The translations under genes were made by a program, and so were the position numbers. Shown in pieces: positions 21,941-32,751 of a stretch of DNA of 64,000 bases (positions are counted from its first letter, which is position 1; each line of letters starts with the position of its first letter). The notes under the pieces are model-generated. The model was given only the letters and a program-made list of their open reading frames with translations. It made no database searches and had not been told where the DNA came from. The stretch is from contig JAVYIG010005352.1 in NCBI GenBank assembly GCA_035222895.1, positions 62,001 to 126,000 on the forward strand. Reading direction: 5' to 3'. The stretch is from Strongylocentrotus droebachiensis (lineage: Eukaryota > Echinodermata > Echinoidea > Camarodonta > Strongylocentrotidae).

Positions 21941-24900
21941 TGCATTAATTCCTACACGTAATCGTAGGGATAACGGAGGTTACATCAAGGGGTCAAATAA
22001 ACAAAATTACTTCCGTATAAAACTACAAGCATTCAATTCAGAATTGAAAGTAATAAGTATTTAAACAAAACGTTCGGTCTCATATTGATTTTCTGTATTT
22101 CTTTCTTTTGTTCTTTTTCTTTTTTTATATAGAGAACACTTGATCATGCGTCTGACAGCAACTATTAAGGTATAATTATGTAGGAGAGGACAAACTTATG
22201 ATAAATATATTAACAAGAGATTTTGTTAGTTCTTTTGTGAAAAGAAATAATTCTTTCTTGAGAAAAGACAGAAGAAGCATCAAGGATGGTCCGACATCTA
22301 CCTTGACCTGGCTTAACCTCTGACCTTCACATCTCAAGCACTTCCGCCCACTTATCCCATCCCAGATCAGTGCCCTTTTCTTGTGGGAGGGTGGGGCGAC
22401 GAGACAGAAAATCGGACTTACCGCGAGGGCTGAATTAATTACTGAGGTAACATAATTGTCTGGCGTGGTTTTCTATCTGGAGCGATTTAAATGTATCACA
22501 TCCGTGAATTTGAATTGCCCCCTAAATGCCTATGATGACTGTAAATTTGAAATTTCTTGGACACACCTTGTCCACACCTCCCCCCCCCCCCATGAACTGT
22601 CCCATGCCTCGGCCACTAGAAGAGGAGAGGGAGAGAAAGGGAGATGGCAAGGAAATGTGAAACAATATGACACAACCCTCTTCGACCCCCACTTGGAGTC
22701 TTCTTCTCGTAAAACTGGTACATCCCCCTTAAAAAATACTAATAGTACATGTAAATACATGAATAAATGATTAAATGAATAAATAGTTAAATGGAAATAA
22801 TAATACATGTAGTATCATTGTCACCTCAAAAGCCAGACCGGTGCTATGCCACAGCCAGTGCCTACCACACTCGATCGTCTTGTTCGCTCTCATTTCTCCC
22901 ACCTAGACAGAGTGGTACCCTTCCAACCCTCATGACAACAGCGCACCTTGGAGGAGGGGGAATAGTACACCTTTGTCACACAACTGGTCTAGTTTGTGGG
23001 TTGTATCACATTAATAATTCAACATCCATCGCAAAGATACGCTCTTGTGGCATTCACTTAAAGGTAAAGGCTTACTTGCTTTGGAATAAATGATGTGATT
23101 TCTTTTTTCTTTTCTATCGGCATTAAATTTGTCCTACAGCATTTGACAATGTGAAGTTCATGTCGATCATATTCTGTCCGTAACAGAATGAAGTAAAGCA
23201 AAGAGAGGGTCAATTTCTATCGTTGCCATGGAAACCAAACCACTCTATTGTCCAATGGGATAAGAGGACTAGAAAGCGAAAGGTAATTTTCATGTCCATC
23301 TGCGCAGCGTGTTTCGATATAACCAGCAAACGCATTTTGACAAAACACTCCCAGAGGCATGGTGGTTTGGGGAAATTGACAGGGAAAGAAAGAGAGAAGG
23401 AAACAGAAATGGCGAAAATATGAGGGAAATATTTGGATGTCTGCTCGAATAATTCGCGTCTCTGGAGTCTGCTAGAAGGGCAATTATTTTCTATTATCCT
23501 CTCTTTCTTGTCACGTGATAGTTTGTTTTTCATAATAGAGTGGTGTTTGACGATGAAACAGGGGCGAGGTTACGGGTAGAAACGGTCGATTTGTTTTCTC
23601 TCTCCCCCGACCCTCCCCCCCCCCCCACCCCCAGTTAAAACAAAATTGTCCTTTTATCATATTATTTTGTATTAAAGTCTTCGTTCCTTTGTTTGTTTGT
23701 TTGAGCGTTAAATATTTTGTGTATACCTGTCCCCTTCATTTAAAACTTGTTAAGGCTTGAATATTACAATTTCATGATAATATAATGGTAGATAATTAAA
23801 TGACTTAATGCATTTCTTTTCCTCTCTCAATCTTTTAATTTCAATTTGATAACGAAGTAGGCCTATACAGTGGTATATCAAATATTCATACTTTCCATGA
23901 AAATCAAAGAAATTTCATACTTTATTGCAGAAAAAACAATGGTAGTCTAAATATTCAATATCAATCACACCCTTGTCTGGTTTCACAAAACGTATGACAG
24001 ATACGATAGATAGTAAAAGTAGACTATTGCATAATACTTTTCTTTTTAAATGTAATAAATATTGTCTCAATCTGGTAAATGCATTATGTTCTTATGTATA
24101 TACACATTCCCCCGAAAAGGGTTTAAATAACGGAAATAAAACATATAAATTTGTGAGCGATTCATGCTCGGCGAAGGTAATGTTTAGTCTTGTCTACATC
24201 TATGGCAGATACTCTATATACGTCTGGGTGTGAATGATATATGGTACACAGATGTTTCTTTTATCAAAACTTTTCATTGACGAAAATTGATTAAGCGAGG
24301 GATGAGGATCAAATGATGCCCTTATAAATCAGTGGCGCTTGATCAGTTCGGCGTAACAAAATTCATGGTCGCGAATTTAAAGAGAATGTTCTTTTTATCG
24401 ACCATCTTGCAAGATCATTATCCTGACGGGGAGGTGAATGTTACGGTCAGTGGCATCTTTTAACTCCCTTTCCAATTCATTTTGATGTCCAATTGCATGA
24501 AGACATTTCAAACAAAATTACTTCATGAATTGATGGATATTCATATGGTGTAGTGTAAGCTCTGATTAGAAAAGATGTTTCTGTTTTTTACTGAAATATG
24601 GTGGGGTATGAAAAAATGGCAGGAAAGAAAAGGATAGAGCACAAACACAAGACATATTAAGTAGAACAAAGTAAGTAGAGAGGAGAATAATAGAGGCGTC
24701 GATATGAAGTTATGGGACACATGCTACCCCCCCCCCCCCCCCAACCATCGAATATCAAAATACATGAATAAGAAAGAAAGGGAAATGAAGAATGGGAAAG
24801 TGATAGCTAGGTCATGATCGTGAGATAGTATGATGATTTCGTTCCTTTGCATTTCATCCATCTACGTATAGTAAGACCTGTATGCCACCCCTACCCCCCC

Positions 24901-24942
24901 CCCCCCCATCGTTTGTCACAGGTGCACCCTCAATGGTTGGAC
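21941..24942. other. unique stretch with C homopolymers
   Basis: C homopolymers occur at about 22579-22590, 23616-23627, 24727-24742 and 24895-24907. Open frames reach 107 codons (minus 23210-23533) but match nothing and start without good context. A TCACGTGA palindrome lies at about 23512. No gene is called. Confidence 0.5.
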
Positions 24943-24943
24943 C

Positions 24944-24958
24944 CAGGCTTCGCCACTG
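24944..24958. mobile_element. hAT-like terminal fragment
   Basis: CAGGCTTCGCCACTG resembles the right terminus (ending GCCACTG) of the hAT-like MITEs in this window and follows a C homopolymer as those elements do. No matching left end was identified. Confidence 0.3.
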
Positions 24959-25484
24959 GGGACAGAAAGAGGAGGGGACGAGAACAATACGAAGGAAATC
25001 GAGGTGGCGTATATACCAAATGTCATATTACTAAAAAAAAACGTAAACTCGACGTTGATCTGGTGAACCTGGTTTCCAATCTTTCGGCCAGTTACCTTTA
25101 CAGAATCACCTGCATTTCAGGTTTTAGGTCAGTATGTGATATTCCAAGAATTTAACCAAAAAGAAAATACACACAATAAAGTATTTTAAAAAGAGTCAAG
25201 GACTTTAGAAAGTTAATAATCTCAGGGTTAACGATTGGGCTTCTCCACAAAGCATTTCGACAATTGATGAATGGGAATTATTAGAATCGCGCGGATGAGG
25301 TTTCTTGTTTACCGACAGTATAACAAAACATGTTATTCCTGCGACACAGGTGACCAGTCAAAAGAATATGCTATTATTTACCCTGTGGTAGGGTGATATC
25401 TATTAGGTATGTAACTTGAAGTTGGTTTAAAGAAGAGAAACTATGGACTTTTAAGGGTTCGAGCATGCCTGATGTACTAGGTGT
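24959..25484. other. unique stretch
   Basis: Nothing recognised. A 102-codon plus frame (24847-25155) includes the C homopolymer and is not convincing. Confidence 0.5.
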
Positions 25485-25749
25485 CAGTGGCTTGGCTACG
25501 GGGAGGGGGCGCGCGCATGGTGGGGCGTGCCCCCCTCCCCCTCCACCCGTCGAAAGTATTACACACATGTGAAATAGAAGAAAAAAACATATCTCCGAAT
25601 AGACCAAGTAAAAGGGAAGGAGGGTGAAGGAAATGTGATAAAAAGGATACATGACCCTCACACACTTCCGTCACTCGGTGGCATTAAAACTGGTGCCCCC
25701 TTCAATGTCATCGGTGCCCCTCCATGAAGATACCCACGCTACGCCATTG
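25485..25749. mobile_element. hAT-like MITE with perfect 8 bp target duplication
   Basis: The left end begins CAGTGGCTTGGCTACGGGG, and the right end is the inverse of CAATGGCGTAGCGTG. Both are flanked by the identical octamer CTAGGTGT (25477-25484 and 25750-25757). An 8 bp duplication with CAGTGG-type ends is the hallmark of the hAT superfamily. The 265 bp interior has G-rich then C-rich sequence and no coding capacity, so it would be moved by a hAT transposase encoded elsewhere. The perfect duplication suggests a comparatively young insertion. Confidence 0.88.
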
Positions 25750-25934
25750 CTAGGTGTAAAACAGAATTCTTTAATTCCCCTGTCATTTTCTATTTCCTTT
25801 CATCAGTTCACTGATACACTTTCAATGCTGAACTGCTCAAAATGAAAAACCTCTTTGATATACTTGTATTTCCTTTTATACTGCTTCTTTATATTCTGTT
25901 CCCCCCCCCTTTATTCATAGATAAAGAATAAAAA

Positions 25935-26070
25935 GGGTGCTTTTTGTTTGTTTTTCAGTTTGTTTATATGTGTGTTAGTTTGTTTCAATATTTGTCTATT
26001 TGTTTATTTGTGTATTTGATGTGTTTGTCTGTATGTCTGTTTGTTTGCGTGTATGCCAGTGTTTGTTTTA
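25935..26070. repeat. (TTTG)n-rich tract
   Basis: Imperfect TTTG, TTTA and TGTC tetranucleotides. It follows a C8 run at about 25902-25909. Confidence 0.75.
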
Positions 26071-27832
26071 AAACTGTTTTCACCCTCTGACCCCGTTTGA
26101 TATTCTTGGGTAGTATACCATCAACATTCGAAACTGTATATAATAATACTATATAGGCTTTAAATGATTTGCTTCGTGTATTATTTTATTATAGTGAGAG
26201 GAAAACAAAATCAAAACAGATTATCTTATATTGCTAAATTGAATCATAACAAGTGCTGACTTAAGTGTAAATCCAAAAGAATCTTATTGACATTTCGGCA
26301 TTATTACCAAACAATTGCGGAGCTCGGTCTACACATCAAGCTGTCAAATATGGAGCAGTTTGATTATCGTATTTTTGGGGGAGTAAAGTGGAAGTTAAAT
26401 TGTTAATGATTGATCATGCCTTCATACCAGAAAAATAATACAATTATTTTTAAGTCAAGCAAAGAAAGTACTGAAGACCTTTTAGTCTTGACGGATTTAC
26501 GATTTGACCCGGAAAGGATTGACCCGATTAAATGCTTTCAAAAATTGTTTCTACAGTTTCCCCCAACTCCCAAGTCTTGCTTAGTCTTGCCGGAAAGTTT
26601 CTTTTCCCCAGTTAAACCCAGAAGTTTAAAGCGCTTGGGATTGAGATTTGCAATAAGTTCAAGTTGACTTTTTCCATCCCGCTCCTAAACCGCATGAGAT
26701 TAAATTATCTTGAAAAATTATATCGGTCATAAACGCCGTCATTTTATTGCGTCGGCTCCTCCCCTTCCTTCTGCCCCATAGCTCCCCCGTGTGGTCGACG
26801 GCTCGCTGCTGGTGGGTGATCCCCAAGCTTATGTTGGAGCAATTTGGAGGTAGATTAATAATGTCAACAGTAATTGTTGGTAATTCTGTTTCAAAAGAAC
26901 CCTGCTGTGTTTTAGACCGTCCTCCTGGATCGTCCATTTGTGCTGTTTATGATTAAGAGGAATACCTGGCCCAATTGACATGATTATGTGATATATGGTT
27001 ATCTTTATTAGGCAGACATTCAGTTTATGTTGCCCCCACCAATATGAAATGTAATGCTTGCACAAACAACACTTGAATTTATTAGTAATTTATTAGTCAT
27101 TTCCTAGGAATGTTTCTTTCTGGTTTTTCGACCTGTTCTCCGTGCAACAGCCGTCGTAATAAAAGGACGATGGTTTTATGTAAACTGTTTCATGTGTATA
27201 TCGTTTACATACCACACATTAAATACCACATATTAAACAAGGAATTTTCGTTTAAAGAAATGTCCAAAATGTCATGACAAATTCTTTTCTTTTTAAAACA
27301 ATAACGTAGTTTAATAAGGCCATAAAAACACATCATGAACAAAGTTTACATAACGACGAAATGAACAACGCAAATCTGTCCATATTTAGATGGCTGACAA
27401 TAGAATGATTGACGGTTTGTTCTTTTAAAAAAAAAAAAAATCAATATTACTTGAAATCCACTCTTTTAGGCTAGGAGTGCAAAACAAAGGAAAATAAATA
27501 TAGATTTGTATATTCTATTCATGCAGTAAATAAGTATTAAGCATATAAATAACACATATTTATTTGAGGACAAACCGTTACTAAATGTAGGAGTTTAAAC
27601 CTACAGCATTTTATTCAATTGCACCACAAACAGACTCTCAGGTAGAAAATTATTCCGAAAAATCAGTGCACTACTTTCAAAACAAATGAAATTGACCCAG
27701 TAAGGGTAATACCATAGTGGGAAAAATCTTTAGAAAATGGAGAGCATCTTATTTCCCTCTCCATTAGCTTTTAGATTCATCTCTTTCGCTTGCGTGTTCG
27801 TCAAAGCTAACGTGATCTATGGTAATGAAAGC
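26071..27832. other. unique AT-rich stretch
   Basis: No gene recognised. A minus-strand AATAAA (27610-27615) lies about 220 bp past the stop of the minus-strand reading frame at 27833-28162 and could serve as its polyadenylation signal. Confidence 0.45.
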
Positions 27833-28162
27833 TCAATTTACACCAGGCATTCTTCCAACTATTTTTAGATTGACAAACTCAGCAGGATGATTCCATACTT
27901 GAACAATGAAATTTCCGACGATGAAGACTTTGATCGAAGTTGGAAACTTGTTACGGAAAGCACACAATAGTCTAGGTGTAACTTGGTATTCTTTAGCGAG
28001 GTCGTCCGCTAGCCTCGTTCTGAGTTCTACGTTGAACTTGTTTTCCAAACAGAGGTTCATTTGAAAATAGATGCCATGAAAAAGCTTTCGTTCTTCTTTG
28101 GAGCAGTAAGCCAAATTTCTAATAACTTGAGATAATATCTGAATATGAATCATCATTTTCAT
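27833..28162 (-). CDS. uncharacterised 109-codon open reading frame
   Basis: I do not recognise the family. The frame runs from a true ATG in reasonable context (GGC before ATG), with an in-frame TGA two codons upstream, to a stop at 27833, so it is complete as a single exon. Composition is protein-like with no low-complexity runs: a KEERKLFHG segment near residues 23-31, an RTRLADDLAKEY segment (about 49-60) that could form an amphipathic helix, and a hydrophobic VFIVGNFIVQVW patch near residues 79-90. There is no signal peptide or clear membrane span. A minus-strand AATAAA lies about 220 bp downstream at 27610-27615. No neighbouring exon was found. It may be a small gene, a retained gene fragment or a lucky open frame; about one in three that it is coding. 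Confidence 0.32.
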   Translation of the reverse strand: MKMMIHIQILSQVIRNLAYCSKEERKLFHGIYFQMNLCLENKFNVELRTRLADDLAKEYQVTPRLLCAFRNKFPTSIKVFIVGNFIVQVWNHPAEFVNLKIVGRMPGVN

Positions 28163-28813
28163 GCCAAGTCATACAGTGTATGTGTAATGATTTTTGCAAT
28201 ATACCAATATAACATCATCGCGAAACATGTTAATGCTTATGTTGACGCTGATAATCTGATTCTGTATTCATACCTCTTTCTTATATGCTTCGAAAACAAG
28301 TTCTGCTTATTTTCCTTTCCCCTCTCCTATTCATTCTCTATCGTCATCCCCACTTCATATATTTATACAACTCCATCATAATCCCATACCCGTCATCGTA
28401 TCAAATGCAATGCCGAATTGGGGCCCCTTTAAAACCCCAAGCATATCAACCTCAAATGCACACAAAAATGTGCCCCAAATGGTATGTTTACGTCCATTTT
28501 AACTTGTAGACCAAAACAGACACCTAACAATGTGAGATGCCATTTTTTCATGTTTGTCAGACATATTCAAAAGTAAACTGTCACCTAAACGTTAACGTTT
28601 TGTTTCTCCTTGTCAGAGATGTTTTTCGAAACTGTGCCCCCCCCCCCCCAGCCCCCACCTTTACAATATACTTCATCCGCCCTTTAAATAACATTAGCTA
28701 AAACATTTAGGATAAGTCACCGTACTTCCTGGTTCAACAACTAACGTTCGACCACGGAGGCTAGACGCGTAGTAATTCAAGACTTGAGAAAATGCCCATT
28801 ATATTACTGAATG
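28163..28813. other. unique stretch
   Basis: A C homopolymer lies at about 28637-28649. Nothing else is recognised. Confidence 0.5.
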
Positions 28814-29056
28814 CAATGGCGTAGCGAGGGTCCGGTCACTGTGAGGGGAGGGTGGTGGTGGGGGGGGGGGGTACCGGTCTATCTCTGTGAATGAAGAGCG
28901 AGAGATCGAATCAGTTGCGTAGGGGGGGGGGGGTATATGGGAGGGGTTCGTATGTCGTATATTTTCCTTCTCCTCCCCTCTTTATTCATTCCTCTTTTTC
29001 ACAATTCGATTGTGGGGAGAGGCACCTGCCCCCGCAACCCCGTAGCTACGCCACTG
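28814..29056. mobile_element. hAT-like MITE
   Basis: The left end is CAATGGCGTAGCGAGGG. The right end is the inverse of CAGTGGCGTAGCTACGGGG, so the termini share CARTGGCGTAGC. The flanking octamers ACTGAATG and ACTACTTG match at five of eight positions, consistent with an aged 8 bp duplication. The interior holds two G homopolymers (about 28859-28870 and 28922-28933) and a CT-rich right half, as in the related elements at 25485 and 50500. No coding capacity. Confidence 0.7.
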
Positions 29057-29400
29057 ACTACTTGAACTATATACTCATAATACTCCTGAGCTGGATGTAT
29101 TCAACTGGTATTCATTCTCCATTTATTGGACCCGACCTCTTTCCCATCGCCTCTGCTTAAATCAAATCATACACCGCGGAAGGAATAGATTTGTAAATCG
29201 ACCGAGTTTCGAATGTGCAAATACAGAAGTACAGTTGCGTTGACCGACGAAACAGTGAGTGGGAAAATGGAATGAAAGGGTGATAGTGCTGGAGAGAGAA
29301 AGACGAGTGAAACTAAAAGGGAGAGGGGTGGGAAAGACAGAAAGACAGAAGGCCCAATGTGATTTGTAGTTAGAAACTGACATATATACAAACGAAAGCA
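29057..29400. other. unique flank of GA-rich tract
   Basis: No feature recognised. The sequence grades into purine-rich DNA on its right side. Confidence 0.5.
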
Positions 29401-29785
29401 TATAAAGAGAAGAGAAAAGGGGGAAGTGAGTGAGAGATTGAGAGAGACAGAGAGAGATTGACATACAGACATAGAGACGGGCAGACTCAGACAGAGACAG
29501 AGAGGGGGGGGGGAGAAAGAAAGAGACAAGAGAGATGTGTTGGTTAGACATATTACAAGTAGTGAAACAATATACGGATATACAAATACAGATGCACAAA
29601 AGGGGAAATAGGGAGAGAGGCAGAGAAAGGAAGAGATATACAGAGAGAGAGAGAAAAGAGAGAGAGAGAGAGAGACAAAGAGAGACAAAGACAGAGACAG
29701 AGAGAGAGAGGGGGAGAGAGAGAGAGACAAAGAGAGACAAAGACAGAGAGACAGAGATAGAAAGAGACATACACACAGACAAACA
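29401..29785. repeat. purine-rich (GA)n/(GACA)n tract
   Basis: About 385 bp of AGAG, AGAC and ACAG words, with a G9 run near 29507-29515. The 206- and 248-codon minus-strand frames across it are Ser/Leu translations of this repeat with no domain, so they are not called. Confidence 0.9.
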
Positions 29786-30285
29786 AACAGTTTAACTATA
29801 CAGGATGAGGAATGTGAAATGCAAAAAAATATGAAATATTTTCGGTAATAATATTCAAATGAGTAGAACAGCTGAACAAGATGACAGGTATCAAACATAC
29901 TATTTCCGAGCATTGACCCCTGTATATTTAAAAAGGGTTCACTGTTTCTAGTTTGCGTTGATAGAGAAGTCTAACAGTACATGAAATTAGTTATTAAAAA
30001 AAGAGAAAATCACACTTACAACATGTATATTGTTATAGGATACGAACATGCCTCTTAAATTTTTAAATTTGCGATCACTGTAAAGTTAATTTCACTTTAG
30101 TCCAGACGTTGAGACTGAAAAATTACAGATAATTTTTTTTTTAAACTAAGATCGAGGTGTTACGGAATGGCGTATAGTCGCTAAGCAACCTCCAAGCTTC
30201 ATGATAATTTCGCGATGTTAGTGAGTAAATAAATCGCTAAGTTTGGACCGAAGGTAAATTGACCTACCAATTGGAAAAAGTATGA
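29786..30285. other. unique AT-rich stretch
   Basis: Nothing recognised. Confidence 0.5.
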
Positions 30286-30364
30286 AACCTCAACTTATCA
30301 TGTTTATTGTATCATTGGTTTTGTGGTAGATATGCCTCGTGCTAAACAAGCTATCCAATAAATT

Positions 30365-30365
<1 letters not shown>
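30286..30365 (+). mobile_element. possible LINE 3' tail preceding (CTA)n
   Basis: The segment ending GCTAAACAAGCTATCCAATAAA runs straight into a (CTA)n microsatellite. This arrangement (a 3' end with AATAAA followed by a short tandem repeat) is typical of CR1/L2-type LINE 3' termini in deuterostomes. No reverse transcriptase remains, as expected for a heavily 5'-truncated copy. The assignment is from recalled pattern, not alignment. Confidence 0.35.
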
Positions 30366-30419
<54 letters not shown>

Positions 30420-30445
30420 CACTACTTCTACTACTACTATTTCTA
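30366..30445. repeat. (CTA)n microsatellite
   Basis: About 18 perfect CTA/ACT units followed by imperfect ones. Confidence 0.95.
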
Positions 30446-30710
30446 ATACTATGCCTTTAACATGTTCAACACACGATTTAGTTTATGTAGAGCTTTCGTT
30501 GAATCAATCGTAGCAAGGCTTACCTCAAATTATTGGGAAGAATGACTATGCAATGTTGTCGATTAGGCAATGTAATCAAAGCTTTAACGTTACCTCGAGC
30601 GAGATATTAGCGGTATTTATCTGCGCAATGATATAACTGGGGCTTCCGTAAGGAGGAAAAGATGATTTTTAGAGATAGTAGCGTGCATCTCCACTTTACA
30701 CCGCCCCCCC

Positions 30711-30713
30711 CTC

Positions 30714-30781
<68 letters not shown>
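30711..30781. repeat. (CT)n microsatellite, about 70 bp
   Basis: Nearly perfect CT dinucleotides with one interruption, preceded by a C7 run. The Leu/Ser frame across it is not a gene. Confidence 0.95.
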
Positions 30782-30785
<4 letters not shown>

Positions 30786-30930
30786 CTCAATATTCATTCC
30801 ACTGTTGGCTTTCATTTTTTCCTTTATTACCAGAATTCATATGTATTATTTTGACGTCCTTTTCGTCTATTTCTTATTTCTAGTACTCTTTTTTTCGCTG
30901 TTATTGCTTACAAGTTTGTACATCCATTAA

Positions 30931-31432
30931 AGGTATTACAAAGTTTTGGGAAATTTTGAAAAATGGGTGGATAGTGATTCTTTAAAACTTTGATATATTT
31001 GGATGCCCCTGTGGATGTATTAAAAGCACTAGAAATTGTAGCCCCTAGAACACCTTTGCTTTCAAGAAAAATTGAATATAAAGATTTACCGGTGCTCCCG
31101 GTGAATGTTGATAAATTTCAAATAGCTCCTACGGCCGTACAATGGTAGCTGCGACCATGAAAATCTCAGAATATGTAGTTGTGGTATATAATTTCCGAAC
31201 GGGAATAGCTAATCGGCCGATTTTAGTCAAGAAACATTGTTTTACAGCTTAATTAATATCTTGACCTTGAGAGGGAGCTATACAACTTAAAGTGTTTATT
31301 ATTTACAATTTCATAACTTTAGAGTCGATTTCGACCGCGACAACGATCAGTGAATATTGTAGGATCGCATATGCTTCCAATATGTTCATTTGAACCAAAA
31401 TCACGACCCCATACCAAAACTTTGTATTACCT
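30931..31432. mobile_element. TTAA-flanked MITE (502 bp)
   Basis: The left end AGGTATTACAAAGTTTTGG matches the inverted right end AGGTAATACAAAGTTTTGG with one mismatch. TTAA flanks both sides (30927-30930 and 31433-31436). A TTAA target duplication is characteristic of piggyBac-like and Kolobok-like DNA transposons. No transposase is present. The AGGTA terminus is shared with the two elements at 44861 and 55280, though the interiors differ, suggesting one transposase class mobilised several families. Confidence 0.82.
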
Positions 31433-31597
31433 TTAACTTCCCAAATGAGAAAATGTTATGTTATTCATCTTAACCAAAAGACAGTATACAATCAAGTATC
31501 ACTATTATCTTATCCAAAAAAACAAATCCCAAAGTTATGTTTACCGTATCCGTAATTACACTCATTTAATCCCACTTAGAACTCTCAGGATTATCTC

Positions 31598-31790
31598 ATT
31601 TCTACCTTATCTTTACTAGTTTATAGGAGGGATTAGATCACCCTACAAGGTCACTGGACAAGAGGTTATCTCATCAACTCAGCTCACAATTAACATAAGA
31701 AAAAGTGGATCATGTGGGACCAATGGTCACCGATTACGCATTGTTTTCTATATAGAGGGAGCAAGTAGCTACAAGTAGGACAGTGTGGCT
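31598..31790 (-). mobile_element. dispersed repeat, TTAA-bordered end (copy 2)
   Basis: Reverse complement of the block at 20949-21140. Read on the minus strand it begins after TTAA with AGCCACACTGTCCTACTTG and continues with the same landmarks, including CTACTTGTAGCTACTTG and TCTAATCCCTCCT. It lies about 165 bp from the 30931-31432 MITE. The second terminus was not found. Confidence 0.7.
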
Positions 31791-31799
31791 TTAAGTCTC

Positions 31800-32687
31800 G
31801 ACGTTGCAAAAACACATAAACATCTCAATTTCTATGTTCTATCGTGACACATCCGAGAAGAAAAACACCCCACTAAACAGAACAAATAGAAATAAGTTCT
31901 GATCAAGAGCTGAAGTGTCTCCGTTAGGTAAAGTGTCTCCAATGGGGCAAACTAAAATCGAAATCTTGGTCCCGACAGCGCTGACACTCAATTTTATAGA
32001 ATCAATCACTGATAGAAATTTGTTTCGTCATATCATCTTACTCTGCTTTTGATTCTCGCTATAGTATGGAATCTTTTGAACTGTTCAGCTATGACTAACA
32101 TAACATGTTTTCGTTCCCGCTTCCGTGACTGAACTTGGTCAACGTTTTTGATCGCTTTACAGAGGAAAATTGGGTCACCATTTCGTTTTTATATTTAGAG
32201 TTAGTCCTAAAATTGGTTTCTCACCCTAAAATAGTTCAAAACTGGAAGCATAACATTATGTCGACGAGATCATTGCCTGCTGGGGATAAGCTTTGTCGCG
32301 TTTGGTTCAACATGTGTTCAAACTTCAAAGAAATCTTTCTTGGATTAATGCAAATGATTATTATACATTAACATGATTAAATTCTAGAATTGGTTTAATT
32401 TAGTTTCTCATACTCTCTACAATAAATTGAAAGTGATTAATTTCCTCGACTGTAATACAAGTTTATAACTGAAAATTAAAGCTCCAAAAGGTCTAGCAAA
32501 GGGCGGTTTACTTGGGGAAGGTGGGGAAATGCTATTATATAATTAAAAACGTTTACTGCTTGGCATTCTGATTTTTTGTCCAAGCCACAAATCCTGAAAT
32601 AACATGTTTATGAAGCAAGTCCGTTAAAACAGATTTACTTATTTGTCGGATTGTTCGTATAAAAGAAAGTGACACGGCCCTAATGCG
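31800..32687. other. unique AT-rich stretch
   Basis: Nothing recognised. Confidence 0.5.
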
Positions 32688-32751
32688 GGATTAAGTGACT
32701 TGGATTAGTCATGTCTATGGATTAACACCGTCTCCGAACTGGGCGGGATTA
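32688..32751 (+). promoter_or_regulatory. cluster of four GGATTA motifs
   Basis: GGATTA occurs at 32688-32693, 32702-32707, 32719-32724 and 32746-32751, all on the same strand within 64 bp. Its complement TAATCC is the core site of K50 homeodomain proteins (Otx, Goosecoid, Pitx). Such clusters mark Otx-responsive enhancers in echinoderm embryos, so this may be a cis-regulatory module. No target gene is in view, and the call is inference from motif density. Confidence 0.35.

Noticed and set aside
29162..29913. Minus-strand frames of 206 and 248 codons
   Set aside because: Ser/Leu/Val runs produced by the GA/GACA purine tract; no domain and no gene structure.
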